A stretch of 64,000 bases of DNA from Roseburia rectibacter (GCF_014287515.2 NZ_CP092473.1:2569001-2633000); one strand, 5' to 3'. Shown: positions 42,598 through 52,754, counted from the stretch's first letter. Notes: generated by a model from the letters alone, not told the origin. Numbers and translations: made by a program.

Positions 42598-43149
42598 TCA
42601 GAATTTCTGCACATCATTGTCCGGAAACTTTCTCCGGTATACCGCACATACCAGCACCGCGATCAGTGTTCCTGTGACCATTCCGGCAAGAACGTCCGTC
42701 GGATAATGAACCCCGACATAAAGCCTTGAGAACATGATCAGGAATGCGAGGAGCAGAGCCGGTACTCCGATCTTTCGCGGACATGTGAGAAAAATAACAA
42801 CTGCTGCCGCAAACGAACTGCCGGTATGACCAGATGGAAATGACAGATCCTTCTGCGCTTCTATGATACGCTGCAATCCATCCACTGCCTCATAAGGTCT
42901 TGTTCTGGCAACCAGATTTTTGAGAATAAGGTTATTAATGATCAAAGATCCAATCAGTGAACACGTCATAAGCAGCCCGGTCTTTCGCATCTTTTTTAAA
43001 AGCAGAAACAAAACTGTGAGTGCGATCCAGATCCATCCGGCGTCTCCCAAATGTGTGATAAATTTCATCACAGGTGTCAGCATATCATTTCTCACATGCT
43101 CCTGTATCCATAATAAAATATTGCCATCTAAATGTAACAAAGCATCCAT
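42598..43149 (-). CDS. PAP2-family lipid phosphatase
   Basis: The 183-residue membrane protein has five to six segments and all three PAP2 phosphatase motifs: KNLVARTRP, PSGHTGSS and SRLYVGVHYPTDVL. Relatives dephosphorylate undecaprenyl pyrophosphate or phosphatidylglycerol phosphate on the outer face of the membrane. Undecaprenyl-PP recycling is the likeliest role but is not proven. It follows spoIIP on the same strand after a 48-base gap. Confidence 0.9.
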   Translation of the reverse strand: MDALLHLDGNILLWIQEHVRNDMLTPVMKFITHLGDAGWIWIALTVLFLLLKKMRKTGLLMTCSLIGSLIINNLILKNLVARTRPYEAVDGLQRIIEAQKDLSFPSGHTGSSFAAAVVIFLTCPRKIGVPALLLAFLIMFSRLYVGVHYPTDVLAGMVTGTLIAVLVCAVYRRKFPDNDVQKF

Positions 43150-43197
43150 CTTATGTATTACCCCATTTTTTTACATTTTTACGAATATTTTACTTTT

Positions 43198-44499
43198 CTA
43201 CTGTGGTCCCGTCAATACTTTATTGAGCAGATCAGCAAGCGGCACCATTGCATTTTTTGCTTCTTCGAGTGTATTCGTCTGTGCCCCAACCTCAATCAGG
43301 AGCGTTTTCGGGCAATAGTGCATATTGTAGCGGTACCCTTTCAGGTAAATTCTTCTGGTAAATCCCGGATAATATTCCGCCGCCTTTAGCTGCATCTGAA
43401 ACGATACCGCCAGATTATCTGCGATATAAGGATTATACAGATATTCGATATCACCTGTTTTCGTCGTACGGCTTAACCCATTAAAAAACATCACCTGTGC
43501 CATCTGCACACCGTTTTGTTCTGTCACCAGCCTTGTATTGTCCCCAACGCCGTCACGATGCAGATCGATCACAACCTCAATACTCTGATTCTCCGCTAAA
43601 ATCTGTTCTAACGCAGGCCCCGCTTTTGCATAAGCATGATCTCTGTCTCCGACATCATACTGCCCCGTGTGGTGGATAACAGAAAAACCATATTTTTGTG
43701 TCAGAAGCTCTGTCAGATAATCTCCGACACCCACCACCGTCATGGAAGCATCACCAGGGACAGAATCTGCATATCCTTCCTGTGAATGTGTGTGATAGAT
43801 CAGAATCTGCGGTGTGGATGCATCATGGCTTAAACGCACATCCTTTCCAAGCAGGGCATCTGCATTAAGCTGTGTGCTCCCGATTGTTGTCGTATTATCT
43901 ACCTGATAAAAATTCTGGATCAGATAATCAAAATCATCCAGCTTTTCCCTGGCAAACGTGACCACTTTACCATCTGCCACTGCTGCCGCTTCTTTACTGT
44001 CTGTATCTTTCAAAGTCTGATCTTGTGCCATGTCTTGTTCTTCCACATTCTCTTTTGTATTCTCAACCTCTTTTTCATCATCTGGCAGGCTCGTACCATC
44101 TGCGCTTCCGACAGATGGTATCACTTTCCCAGTCTTTTCATCCACATAGTTTTCATCTGCAGCCTCCCGCGCTAAGATTGTCTCATAAGACAGATCACTC
44201 TCGATCTGGGTTTTATATGATTCACTTTCTGTATTGACATCCTCCTCCGAAAAAAGTACACCGATCACTTTTTCCACCAAAGACCACTCATTTTCATCCT
44301 TTATGCTGTATGACAGGCCGGGAAGATAAAATTCAAGTACTTTTTCACAACAGCTTTCTGCCCCCTCCTCTCCCAGTTTTGTCAGAAAGGATTTATCTGT
44401 CTGTATCAGCAGCGCAATGAAAGCCGATAACAATATCCATAGCCAGACGGCTGCTTTTATTTTTTTCTTTTTTAAAGACCGATAACGATAAGCATACAT
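43198..44499 (-). CDS. spoIIP: stage II sporulation protein P (peptidoglycan amidase)
   Basis: SpoIIP, with SpoIID and SpoIIM, digests septal peptidoglycan during forespore engulfment. The 433-residue protein has one N-terminal membrane anchor (AAVWLWILLSAFIALLIQT) and a long acidic linker (~100-170). The C-terminal amidase domain has ILIYHTHSQEGY, VIDLHRDGVGDN and the catalytic Glu in LIEVGAQTNTLEEA. It lies directly after gpr (49-base gap), a pairing conserved in spore formers, and is the second gene of that unit. Confidence 0.94.
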   Translation of the reverse strand: MYAYRYRSLKKKKIKAAVWLWILLSAFIALLIQTDKSFLTKLGEEGAESCCEKVLEFYLPGLSYSIKDENEWSLVEKVIGVLFSEEDVNTESESYKTQIESDLSYETILAREAADENYVDEKTGKVIPSVGSADGTSLPDDEKEVENTKENVEEQDMAQDQTLKDTDSKEAAAVADGKVVTFAREKLDDFDYLIQNFYQVDNTTTIGSTQLNADALLGKDVRLSHDASTPQILIYHTHSQEGYADSVPGDASMTVVGVGDYLTELLTQKYGFSVIHHTGQYDVGDRDHAYAKAGPALEQILAENQSIEVVIDLHRDGVGDNTRLVTEQNGVQMAQVMFFNGLSRTTKTGDIEYLYNPYIADNLAVSFQMQLKAAEYYPGFTRRIYLKGYRYNMHYCPKTLLIEVGAQTNTLEEAKNAMVPLADLLNKVLTGPQ

Positions 44500-44548
44500 A
44501 CTACACTGTATGCTCTTTCAATTTTCATTATGTCAGTATCCCATCCAT

Positions 44549-45508
44549 TTATACCGGCAGCATTTCACCCATAAATGCGATATTGATGCCCTCAGAGATC
44601 GTGAAACTTAATCTTTTCACTGACTCATCGATATCTTTTGGTGTCACAAACATCGCATTTAAATTCGGTGAGAGCAGTTCCCTGATCAATTCATATTTTT
44701 CCCCATCATTCAGTTCCTTTAACGAATCTCCCAGCTTATCAAAAGCTCTGCTCTGGCTCATAGCTGCGATCAGATTAAACATCGTGTCATTGACGATGGT
44801 CGCAGCATCCACAACCGTCGGTATCCCGATTGAGATCACCGGAACCCCTAGACTCTTTTTATTCAGGCCGTGTCTGTGATTTCCAACTCCGCTGCCTGGG
44901 TTAATTCCGGTATCTGTAACCTGGATCGTCCGGTTTAACCTTTTGGTACTCCGCGCAGCTAACGCATCAATAACAATGACAATATCCGGTTTTGTCTCAT
45001 CAATGATCCCGTGAATGATCTCAAGGCTTTCCATCCCCGTCTGTGCCATAACTCCCGGTACGATGCTGCTGATCCGGTTTACATTTTTTTCCCCGAATGC
45101 ATATTTTCCATACTCTTTTATAATGTGTCTTGTGATAAACAGGTTGTCCACCACACGGGGGCCTAACGCATCTGGTGTAACTTCACGGTTTCCAAGTCCT
45201 ACAACCAACACTGACATTTCTTCTTTTCTGTCCCGTATCAGCTTACGAATGATCTGTGCAAGCTGCACAGATATCTCTCTGTGGTAATCCTCGTCCTCCT
45301 CATCCATATTTCCCGCCTCGATCGTAATATAGGTTCCCTTTGGTTTTCCCATCGTCTTTGCACCGTTTTCTGTTTCAATGACCACTGTGCTGATCGTGAT
45401 ATTTTTATCTACTTTCTCTTCTAAAAAGCGGACTCCCTTTAAATCAACATGATCTTCCTGCATTTTTTCCTGCGTTTCAAGTGCTAAATCTGTCCGGATC
45501 TGATACAT
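44549..45508 (-). CDS. gpr: GPR spore germination endopeptidase
   Basis: GPR degrades the small acid-soluble proteins that coat spore DNA when the spore germinates. The 319-residue length is normal for the zymogen. The N-terminal region before the usual self-cleavage area (MYQIRTDLALETQEK) resembles a propeptide. Core motifs VVGLGNREVTPDALGPRVVDNL, PGVMAQTGMES and the DALAARSTKRLNRTIQ block are conserved. The ATG has AGGGGG upstream. It heads the gpr-spoIIP unit and faces rpsT across 230 bases. Confidence 0.95.
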   Translation of the reverse strand: MYQIRTDLALETQEKMQEDHVDLKGVRFLEEKVDKNITISTVVIETENGAKTMGKPKGTYITIEAGNMDEEDEDYHREISVQLAQIIRKLIRDRKEEMSVLVVGLGNREVTPDALGPRVVDNLFITRHIIKEYGKYAFGEKNVNRISSIVPGVMAQTGMESLEIIHGIIDETKPDIVIVIDALAARSTKRLNRTIQVTDTGINPGSGVGNHRHGLNKKSLGVPVISIGIPTVVDAATIVNDTMFNLIAAMSQSRAFDKLGDSLKELNDGEKYELIRELLSPNLNAMFVTPKDIDESVKRLSFTISEGINIAFMGEMLPV

Positions 45509-45621
45509 AAATTCCCCCTATATCCCAATGCCCTGCTCCCGGCATCTGTTATCTCTGCCTATATTATTTCAAATCTGTGAAAAAAATATCCATAATTTCT
45601 CATTATTTTGCTGTTTTATAC

Positions 45622-45650
45622 TTGACAACAAAAATATACTGACCTATAAT
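45622..45650 (+). promoter_or_regulatory. sigma-A promoter of rpsT
   Basis: TTGACA (45622-45627), 17 bases, TATAAT (45645-45650); both hexamers match consensus. Confidence 0.92.
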
Positions 45651-45738
45651 ATACCAGTATGTTTACATTGAACTGTCCGTGTCCGGCTTTAATGTAACAA
45701 TCATGAACAATAACGATTACAAATTGGAGGTGTACGGA

Positions 45739-46002
45739 TTGGCTAACATTAAATCTGCAAAGAAAAGAATTTTAGTAACAGAGACAAGAGCTGCTAGAAA
45801 CAAAGCGATCAGAAGCGAAGTTAAGACTTCTATTAAAAAAGTTGAGGCTGCAGTGGCTGCAAATGATAAAGAGGCTGCAAAAGCTGCTTTAACAGTTGCT
45901 ATCTCAACCATCGAGAGCGCTTCTTCTAAAGGAATTTACCACAAGAACAATTCTGCTAGAAAAGTTTCCCGTTTAACAAAACTTGTTAACGGATTAGCTT
46001 AA
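45739..46002 (+). CDS. rpsT: 30S ribosomal protein S20
   Basis: S20 binds 16S rRNA in the small subunit. The 87-residue basic, alanine- and lysine-rich helix bundle begins LANIKSAKKRI. It includes KSIKK-like runs and ends RLTKLVNGLA. The start is TTG at 45739 with GGAGG eight bases upstream; longer in-frame starts would add 20 residues not found in the family. It has its own consensus promoter and a strong terminator. Confidence 0.95.
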   Translation: MANIKSAKKRILVTETRAARNKAIRSEVKTSIKKVEAAVAANDKEAAKAALTVAISTIESASSKGIYHKNNSARKVSRLTKLVNGLA

Positions 46003-46053
46003 TTTTTGAAACATAGATAAAACTTGTATGTGGTTTTAACCCGACCACATAAT

Positions 46054-46089
46054 AAAAAACACCAGTACCGTCATACTGGTGTTTTTTTT
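46054..46089. terminator. bidirectional terminator between rpsT and holA
   Basis: ACACCAGTA-N6-TACTGGTGT lies between an A run and TTTTTTTT, serving both convergent genes. Confidence 0.93.
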
Positions 46090-46092
46090 GAC

Positions 46093-47079
46093 TTATCTCT
46101 TCGTACTGCTGTACTTCATGATAAAAAGTTCCACTGCCATCTGGTCATTCATCCGCCCTGTTTTTACAGACTCTTCTAAATCCACTCCATCATAAAGCGC
46201 CATCTTCAACTGTGCCATCGTAAATCCTTTTGCCTGTGAAATATTCTTTTTTACTGCAAACGGAGGTATTCCTGCATTTTTCGCGATTGTCTGGTTGTCC
46301 ATCCCTCGTCCTGCCATATCACGCACATTCAAAAGGATCTGAAACTGTCTGGTGATCAGAAACATGATACGCATCGGCGGTTCTTTCAACGTCAGAAGAT
46401 CATAGTAAAGATCCAGTGCTCTGCGTTTGTTATGCTCCGCTATCGCATTGACCATCTCAAATATCTTATTGGTGGTCTGTTCTGTCGTAACTGCCATCAC
46501 ATCTTCCGTTGTGATCACATCTCGATCCAGAGCATAACAGATCAGCTTCTCTAATTCCCTGTCGATATTTCCCATGTCCGTTCCTGTCCTGCTTAAAAAT
46601 AGCTGCATCACAGAACCGGTGATATTTTTCCCCTCTTTCTTTAGTCTCGTCAGAATCCAGCGTGTCAAAAGTTCCTCACTCTGTGCCGAAAATTCTACGA
46701 TTTTTCCATTATTTTTAACCGCTTTATACATTTTCGAACGCTTATCTGCTTCCTCCTCCACAAAGATAAAATGTGTCGCTGGCGCCACCTGTGACAGATA
46801 TTCGGCAAGATCCTCACAGGAACTTTTAAAAAAGCCACTGTCCTCGATCAGTATGACTCTTTTATCCGCAAAAAAAGGCAGTGTCTCGGCAAGATCGATC
46901 ACTTCTTTCGGATTGATATTTTTCCCTTCAAACCTCGTAAAATTCATGGTATCATCCGGCGCTGCCATTGCATTTTTCAGTTTATCTTTGTATTGTTTCT
47001 TTAAATATGCTTCCGTTCCATACAACAGATAGATCTGTTTGAAATTTCCGCTCTTAATATCCTCATCAATCGTTTTCAT
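46093..47079 (-). CDS. holA: DNA polymerase III delta subunit
   Basis: HolA is the clamp-loader subunit that opens the sliding clamp. The 328-residue protein starts with the diverged AAA+ domain (IYLLYGTEAYLKKQYKDKLK, then FFADKRVILIEDSGFF). It continues with the lid and the C-terminal helical collar (FLSRTGTDMGNIDRELEKLICY; ITRQFQILLNVRDMAGRG). The gene order comEC-holA-rpsT is common in Firmicutes and supports the call. It follows comEC by 50 bases. Confidence 0.93.
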   Translation of the reverse strand: MKTIDEDIKSGNFKQIYLLYGTEAYLKKQYKDKLKNAMAAPDDTMNFTRFEGKNINPKEVIDLAETLPFFADKRVILIEDSGFFKSSCEDLAEYLSQVAPATHFIFVEEEADKRSKMYKAVKNNGKIVEFSAQSEELLTRWILTRLKKEGKNITGSVMQLFLSRTGTDMGNIDRELEKLICYALDRDVITTEDVMAVTTEQTTNKIFEMVNAIAEHNKRRALDLYYDLLTLKEPPMRIMFLITRQFQILLNVRDMAGRGMDNQTIAKNAGIPPFAVKKNISQAKGFTMAQLKMALYDGVDLEESVKTGRMNDQMAVELFIMKYSSTKR

Positions 47080-47129
47080 TTTATTCCATCCCTTTTTGTC
47101 CGTTTCGCTTTATCACAGTATAGCATACA

Positions 47130-49622
47130 TTACCTTACAAATACAAACTGCTTATCCGGCACCAGATATTTTTGTACTGTAAGCGCATGTTTCTTTGACC
47201 GTGTCACAGTGATCTGACCATCTTCCATCGTATAAAACAAGGAACTTCCCGTATCTTTTATATTTTCAACCGCTTCTTTGCCCGGATGACCATACCGGTT
47301 CCTTTTCGCACAGGAAATAACAGAAATCCGCGGCGATACTGCGTTCAAAAATGATCTTGTATTTGAATATTTTGAGCCATGGTGAGCTGCCTTGTAAAAA
47401 TCGATATCAGAAACTTTTAACCAGTTTAAAATCTTTTTTTCCTGCATTTCCCCTATATCGCCGGTAAACAGTGCCGAAAAACCTTTTTCCTCATATAATA
47501 GCACAAGTGATTCCTCATTTTTATCCGCAGATGTATCACTCCTTTTTTCATCTCCTGCATAGTATTCCGGTGAAATGGCTGTTATCTTTCCTTCTCCAAG
47601 AAATAATATATCCTCACGGTTCATTGTACATATATTTGTTCCATGTTCTTTTGCAAGCAAAACCAGCTTCTTATAACTTTCATCCTGTACCATTCCCCTC
47701 CAAAATACGAGATTTCTGATCCTGTATCTTTCTTCAAAAAGTTCCGACAGACCGGATATATGATCCTGATCCGTGTGGGATACAAACCAATAATCGATTT
47801 CTTTTACACCATTTGACTTTAAATATGGTAAGATGCGGTATTTTCCCACACTCTGCACATCCGTACTTCCACCGTCTATAAAAACATCATATCCATTGTC
47901 CGTATGCAGATAAATTCCGTCACCCTGTCCGACATCAAGCACAGTGAGTTTCATGTCTTTTTGAAATGGTACAAACAAAAAAACAAGCAGACTAAAACCA
48001 CAGATAAAAGGTATCCACCCATGTGACTCTTTTTCCTGTCGTTTTGTCACACAGAAAAGTAAAAAAAGTCCTCCAAGCAGCAACAGATAATATAGCACTA
48101 TTCTTACTGCGGATGGTCTTCCTGTAATTACCATTGCTTTGGGCAGATCCGATGCGATCGTACAGATTTTTTCACAGCCGCTTAAGATCACATGACATGG
48201 TAACAATACGATACGTACCATCTTCCATTTCCATCCCATACCGTTGTACATATGCGGCAGGGTTTCTATAGCAGAAACCAGTGATCCCCCGGATAACACT
48301 GCCGTCTTTGGTATCACGACACTTCCCAGCAGGCCTCCCGCTATCCCTGATGCCAGCGCAATACCGACAAACGGCAGCACAAGCAGATTTATCAGCATCG
48401 CATATACCGGAATTTCAAAAAAGTACCACGCTGTGACCGGCAGTATTACAAGCTGAAGTACGAATCCCATAGCAATTTTCTGTAACAATACATGCCCCTG
48501 GTATGCACTTTGAACGATTTTTCCAGCCCAGACCACACCAGATACCGCAATAAACGAAAACTGAAAACCTGCATCACATAGTGCAAACGGCTGTTTCCAC
48601 AGAATGAGCAGTGCTGCAAAACCCATTGCATTTAACGAATCATAGCTTCGTCCCACTGCCTGTGCCAGCAGAAGAATACAAAACATACTGACTGCCCGGA
48701 AAGACGAATATCCCATTCCTGTCATCAGACCATATGAAACCATAAAAACTGCTGCAAAAATTCCCGCTCCCCAGAAACCAAGACTTCTCTTTCGCAAAAA
48801 ACGGTAAAATGTCATACCGATCATAGATATATGCAGACCTGATATCGCCAGAATATGTGAAATTCCGGACGTACGGTAAAGCTGTTTTATCTCTGCATCC
48901 AAAAGATTTTTCTCTCCCAGAAGCATCGTATTTAAAATTCCACCCTCCCGTGCTCCAAGTGCGCACTCATACACACCAGCAAGGTAATATTTCCATCCAT
49001 ACATTGTCTCTGCAATGCGATCCCTTTTTCCGTATGCATTCTTTACATCCACATCATTTACAGCAAATGAGATTCCCCGCGCTTTATAATAAGCCGCCTG
49101 ATCAAAGTTTCCCTCGTTGCGTGCCCGGTTAAATAATTTTGTTTTTCCATGTAATACAAGCGTTTGTCCGATAGAATATGTGTCGGACTCACAATAGATA
49201 ATGACGTTTGCAGATACCCTCTGCCATTCTTTGATTTTAAGATCCTGTCTGATCTGACAGGATGACATATAGTATAAGTACTGTTCCTTTTTTTGTTCTT
49301 TGCCTGCAATCTTTCCTTTTAAGAAGATTTCTTTTCCATCCTCTAAATACGGCAAATACTGATTTTCTGCCGCCTGCACCGCCCGGCAATGATACCAGCC
49401 CAGGGAAAAAAATGCCGCACATAACACCCCCACGCAGCATCGCCGCTTCCAGGCAGGATATCTGTCATTCTCCGGCCGCCCCAGACTATATCCCGCCAGG
49501 ATTGCCGTCCATAACAAAATTCCAATACATCCGGGCACGATCATCCACGGTTTTCCATATACTGCAATGAAAATACCGCAGATAAACCCGGCCGCCATTT
49601 CCAAAAATGGTCTTTTCCCCAA
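47130..49622 (-). CDS. comEC: ComEC/Rec2 DNA-uptake channel with metallo-beta-lactamase domain
   Basis: ComEC forms the channel that takes single-stranded DNA into the cell. The ~830-residue protein has N-terminal membrane helices and an OB-like extracellular region (~60-190). The competence channel helices (~240-540; SGISHILAISGLHISMIG) precede a C-terminal metallo-beta-lactamase domain (LDVGQGDGIYLHT, SHTDQDHISGL, AAHHGSKYS) thought to degrade the non-transported strand. I chose the TTG at 49622 because GGAGG sits at good spacing, one base after the stop of the GerMN gene. All active-site His/Asp residues are present. DNA uptake in this organism is inference. Confidence 0.93.
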   Translation of the reverse strand: MGKRPFLEMAAGFICGIFIAVYGKPWMIVPGCIGILLWTAILAGYSLGRPENDRYPAWKRRCCVGVLCAAFFSLGWYHCRAVQAAENQYLPYLEDGKEIFLKGKIAGKEQKKEQYLYYMSSCQIRQDLKIKEWQRVSANVIIYCESDTYSIGQTLVLHGKTKLFNRARNEGNFDQAAYYKARGISFAVNDVDVKNAYGKRDRIAETMYGWKYYLAGVYECALGAREGGILNTMLLGEKNLLDAEIKQLYRTSGISHILAISGLHISMIGMTFYRFLRKRSLGFWGAGIFAAVFMVSYGLMTGMGYSSFRAVSMFCILLLAQAVGRSYDSLNAMGFAALLILWKQPFALCDAGFQFSFIAVSGVVWAGKIVQSAYQGHVLLQKIAMGFVLQLVILPVTAWYFFEIPVYAMLINLLVLPFVGIALASGIAGGLLGSVVIPKTAVLSGGSLVSAIETLPHMYNGMGWKWKMVRIVLLPCHVILSGCEKICTIASDLPKAMVITGRPSAVRIVLYYLLLLGGLFLLFCVTKRQEKESHGWIPFICGFSLLVFLFVPFQKDMKLTVLDVGQGDGIYLHTDNGYDVFIDGGSTDVQSVGKYRILPYLKSNGVKEIDYWFVSHTDQDHISGLSELFEERYRIRNLVFWRGMVQDESYKKLVLLAKEHGTNICTMNREDILFLGEGKITAISPEYYAGDEKRSDTSADKNEESLVLLYEEKGFSALFTGDIGEMQEKKILNWLKVSDIDFYKAAHHGSKYSNTRSFLNAVSPRISVISCAKRNRYGHPGKEAVENIKDTGSSLFYTMEDGQITVTRSKKHALTVQKYLVPDKQFVFVR

Positions 49623-49623
49623 T

Positions 49624-50571
49624 CTACTCCTCCTCTGTTGTTCCTGTCTCCTCCAGTGTAACGACATAATCAAGATTCCTGTCATACATGTCGCTCAATT
49701 TAAAATTATCACGGTAAGTGCCACTGGTATCTCCGTTGACTGAGATCTGTACTTTACTGATCGTAGACAATTCTGTCAGGGAATCCACGATTGAATAAAT
49801 GACAACTGCCTCATTTACCTGATAATCCTGATTTTTAAAGTTTTCATCCAGACTCACATAGCAGACACCATCCACCACTGATACATTGATCAGTTTTGTT
49901 CCTGCCGGGATTGCAGACTTCGCCCCCTCTGTCTGTGGTCCCTCCAGTAGCTGTTCCATGATCAGTTTTTCCATTGACACATTGCTGCTGTAATATACGT
50001 CACTTCTTGTCTCTTCTACCAGACCATCACCGGCTTCATTTGCAAAATAAAGTTTTAATGTCGTACACTGAATGGAATTAATCTGTTCCCCCGGATTCTC
50101 AATAAAGCTGTCCTGATTCATACTTCCGACAATATTGCCTCTGACGTCCGTAAGTGGTGCGTCCGCCACATAAAATGATACGCAGTCCACCCCAGGAATC
50201 TGCGTCATTGTAAGAACAACTGCTGCCCGGCACAATACCTCCTCCACCTCTGCCATACTGCTGTAATCTGCATCAAAATGAATCGAAAGCATTACACCGT
50301 CAAGTGAATAATCGGTAACCTCCACCCCGTTTGGTATCGGTTTACGGTACTCAACATTGTCAGAATCCGAGCTTAACTTTGCTAAAAATTCTTCGATCAA
50401 ACCTTGCGTATCGGAAGCCTGTGGCTCATAAGGAACATCTACGATTTTTGTTTTTTCTTTATTCAGATATTCAATATGATATTCACTGGCTACCTCATTG
50501 TTTCCACATCCTGTCAGCAAAATAACTGCCAGAATAAATCCTGACAACAGGATAATTATTTTTTTATCCAT
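49624..50571 (-). CDS. GerMN-domain lipoprotein
   Basis: The 315-residue lipoprotein has a signal peptide and lipobox (LLTGCGNN, lipidated Cys near 22) and two GerMN domains. The first is about 75-175 (GLIEEFLAKLSSDSDN, CRAAVVLTMTQIPGVDCV) and the second about 205-300 (KLIMEQLLEGPQTEG, ENFKNQDYQVNEAVVIYSIVDSLTEL). GerM of Bacillus acts in sporulation and germination; similar proteins also sit beside two-component systems, as here. I chose the ATG at 50571, preceded by AAAGG. It lies 34 bases after the histidine kinase gene and 1 base before comEC. Confidence 0.9.
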   Translation of the reverse strand: MDKKIIILLSGFILAVILLTGCGNNEVASEYHIEYLNKEKTKIVDVPYEPQASDTQGLIEEFLAKLSSDSDNVEYRKPIPNGVEVTDYSLDGVMLSIHFDADYSSMAEVEEVLCRAAVVLTMTQIPGVDCVSFYVADAPLTDVRGNIVGSMNQDSFIENPGEQINSIQCTTLKLYFANEAGDGLVEETRSDVYYSSNVSMEKLIMEQLLEGPQTEGAKSAIPAGTKLINVSVVDGVCYVSLDENFKNQDYQVNEAVVIYSIVDSLTELSTISKVQISVNGDTSGTYRDNFKLSDMYDRNLDYVVTLEETGTTEEE

Positions 50572-50605
50572 AATCTGACCTTTCATTTTCAATAGATCCA
50601 ATCTG

Positions 50606-52048
50606 TTATGAAATATAGTTGAGCGGAATACGAACATTAAAGATCGTTCCCTCTCCCTCTGTACTGAATACCTTGATCGCACCACGATGCATCAGCACTG
50701 CATTTCGCGTTATGGCAAGACCAAGTCCTGTTCCACCGATCTCTCTGGAATGTGACTTGTCCACGCGGTAAAAACGTTCATAAATATGTTCTAAGGAATC
50801 TTCCGGTATTCCGATTCCGGAATCCTCAACTTTCAGATAAAAATACTGATGATCAGCATTCAGCGAAACATGTACCCAGCCATCTTCTTTGTTATACTTG
50901 ATCGCATTTTCAATCAGGTTGGTAAAGGCAAGCGTGATCTTGACCTCATCGACATCAGCACTGACCGGCCGGAAACTCTCAAGCACAAGCTCCACTTTCT
51001 GCTTATCTGCGATCGGACGCAGGCGTTTTAAAATCTGCTCTAACAATTCATTAATATTAATATTCGTGATATTTAAATCCCCTGCTGCCTTGTCCATCTT
51101 GACCAGGGAAAGCAGATCATTGATAATCTTCGTCTCACGATCCACCTCGTTACCGATATCTCCCATAAACTCTTTATAAAGCTCTATCGGAGCATCCTCC
51201 ATACTGTTGATGGAATCCGCCAGCACCTTCATGGAAGTAAGCGGTGTTTTTAATTCATGCGACACATTCGATACAAATTCCTGTCTCGAATCGTCTAACA
51301 CCTTCATCCTTCCCAACATTTTATTAAACTTCTCACTGATCATTCTGGTTTCTGTATAATCATTGACAGAAAGTGCATCCTCTCCATAACCTGTCTGAAT
51401 CTCATCGATCGATTTTGACATCTTATGAAATGGTTTCACCATCTGCCCTGCAATGATCACACTCGCAAAAATAACCGAAAAAATACAGATCAATTCAATA
51501 ATCCTTGTATTGGTTGCAAGATATTCTAAATTCAGACTGATTGTGTCCGTCGATACACTTACCATCATGACACCGATCACCTGTCTGCTTTCGTTTTCCT
51601 GATCTGTGCGCACAAGTGGTATCGTCATCTCAATATAACGATATTTCGAATCATATTTTGTAATCTCTTCTCCATAAAAACTCTTAATGACTTCCTCTGA
51701 AATGATCGTCTTTTTTTCATCGAGCTTATAAGTATCTTTCACTACCTGAAACGTGTCGCTGATGATCATGACACGTCCGTCATAAATAGTAGAAAGCTGC
51801 TCTAACTGCGCATTGATAGTAGGAGAACCGGAATTTTCCAGATAATCATTTGACACGATCTGATTTGCTAAAATTTTCGCCTGACTTAAGATTTCACTGG
51901 TTCGAAGTGAAACAGCCCTGTTTTCATATGAATTCAGCATCCCAATCCGTAACAGAACACACGGTATCACACCTATAAGAATAAGTAAAAGAATCAGCCT
52001 GAATCTCAGGCTGTTCAGAAAATCGGTAAATTTTTTTAATTTCGTCAT
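50606..52048 (-). CDS. membrane sensor histidine kinase (WalK/PhoR-like)
   Basis: The 480-residue kinase has two membrane segments (about 17-37 and 190-210) around an extracellular sensor, then HAMP and HisKA with the phospho-His in FVSNVSHELKTPLTS. The HATPase domain shows NLIENAIKYN, DSGIGIPE and GGTGLGLAI. It is paired with the response regulator just upstream. The overall architecture is WalK-like, although the PAS domain typical of WalK is not evident. The signal is unknown; the neighbours suggest envelope or competence-related control. Confidence 0.94.
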   Translation of the reverse strand: MTKLKKFTDFLNSLRFRLILLLILIGVIPCVLLRIGMLNSYENRAVSLRTSEILSQAKILANQIVSNDYLENSGSPTINAQLEQLSTIYDGRVMIISDTFQVVKDTYKLDEKKTIISEEVIKSFYGEEITKYDSKYRYIEMTIPLVRTDQENESRQVIGVMMVSVSTDTISLNLEYLATNTRIIELICIFSVIFASVIIAGQMVKPFHKMSKSIDEIQTGYGEDALSVNDYTETRMISEKFNKMLGRMKVLDDSRQEFVSNVSHELKTPLTSMKVLADSINSMEDAPIELYKEFMGDIGNEVDRETKIINDLLSLVKMDKAAGDLNITNININELLEQILKRLRPIADKQKVELVLESFRPVSADVDEVKITLAFTNLIENAIKYNKEDGWVHVSLNADHQYFYLKVEDSGIGIPEDSLEHIYERFYRVDKSHSREIGGTGLGLAITRNAVLMHRGAIKVFSTEGEGTIFNVRIPLNYIS

Positions 52049-52060
52049 GGCTGCACCTTA

Positions 52061-52753
52061 CTAATTCTGAGAATAATAATATCCAACACCCCATTTGGTA
52101 TGCACATACTTCGGCTCACTCGGATTACTCTCGATCTTTTCTCTCAGACGTCTCACATGAACATCCACTGTACGCACATCTCCCGGATATTCGTATCCCC
52201 ACACAAGATTCAAAAGGTTCTCCCTGCCATAGACTTTGTTTGGGTTATTGACAAGAAGTTCTAACAGATCAAACTCTTTTGCAGTAAGATTCACTTCTTT
52301 TCCTAAAATAAAGAGTCTCCTACTCTCACAGTCTAATTTCAGATCTCCCGCTTCTATGACTTTGCTGTCCTCTTTTTTCGGCTGACTTGCTGCTGTACGC
52401 CGCATGATCGCCTTAATTCTTGCTTTTACTTCAAGGATATTAAATGGTTTTGTGATATAATCATCTGCGCCATACTCCAGACCTAAGATCTTATCCATGT
52501 CATCTCCCTTTGCGGTAAGCATGACGATCGGCATATTAGAAAACTCCCTGATGTGCTGGCATACTTCAAATCCGTCCATCTTCGGAAGCATGATATCAAG
52601 CAGCACCATATCATAAGCATTTTCGGTTGCCATTTTTAATGCTTCTTCCCCGTCATATGCGCAGTCTACTTCCATTCCGTCCTGTTCAAGGCTGAACCGG
52701 ATACCCTTTACAATTAACTTTTCATCATCTACAACAAGAACCTTTTTTGCCAT
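52061..52753 (-). CDS. OmpR/PhoB-family response regulator (WalR-like)
   Basis: The 230-residue DNA-binding regulator has a receiver domain (1-120; phospho-Asp53 in DMVLLDIMLPKMDG, Thr/Lys in MLTAK and ITKPF) and a winged-helix domain (~135-228; LLVNNPNKVYGRENLLNLVWG, RTVDVHVRRLREKIE). Its partner kinase follows after 12 bases. It starts one base after the comEA-like stop. Targets are not visible. Confidence 0.95.
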   Translation of the reverse strand: MAKKVLVVDDEKLIVKGIRFSLEQDGMEVDCAYDGEEALKMATENAYDMVLLDIMLPKMDGFEVCQHIREFSNMPIVMLTAKGDDMDKILGLEYGADDYITKPFNILEVKARIKAIMRRTAASQPKKEDSKVIEAGDLKLDCESRRLFILGKEVNLTAKEFDLLELLVNNPNKVYGRENLLNLVWGYEYPGDVRTVDVHVRRLREKIESNPSEPKYVHTKWGVGYYYSQN

Positions 52754-52754
52754 T

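Noticed and set aside
45541..45600. Sigma-G/sigma-F promoter for gpr
   Set aside because: A GGATA-like -35 and an AATAATATA-like -10 can be placed, but spacing and match are too poor to support a call.
45679..45738. Longer N-terminus for ribosomal protein S20
   Set aside because: The extra 20 residues do not belong to the family, and GGAGG is placed for the TTG at 45739.
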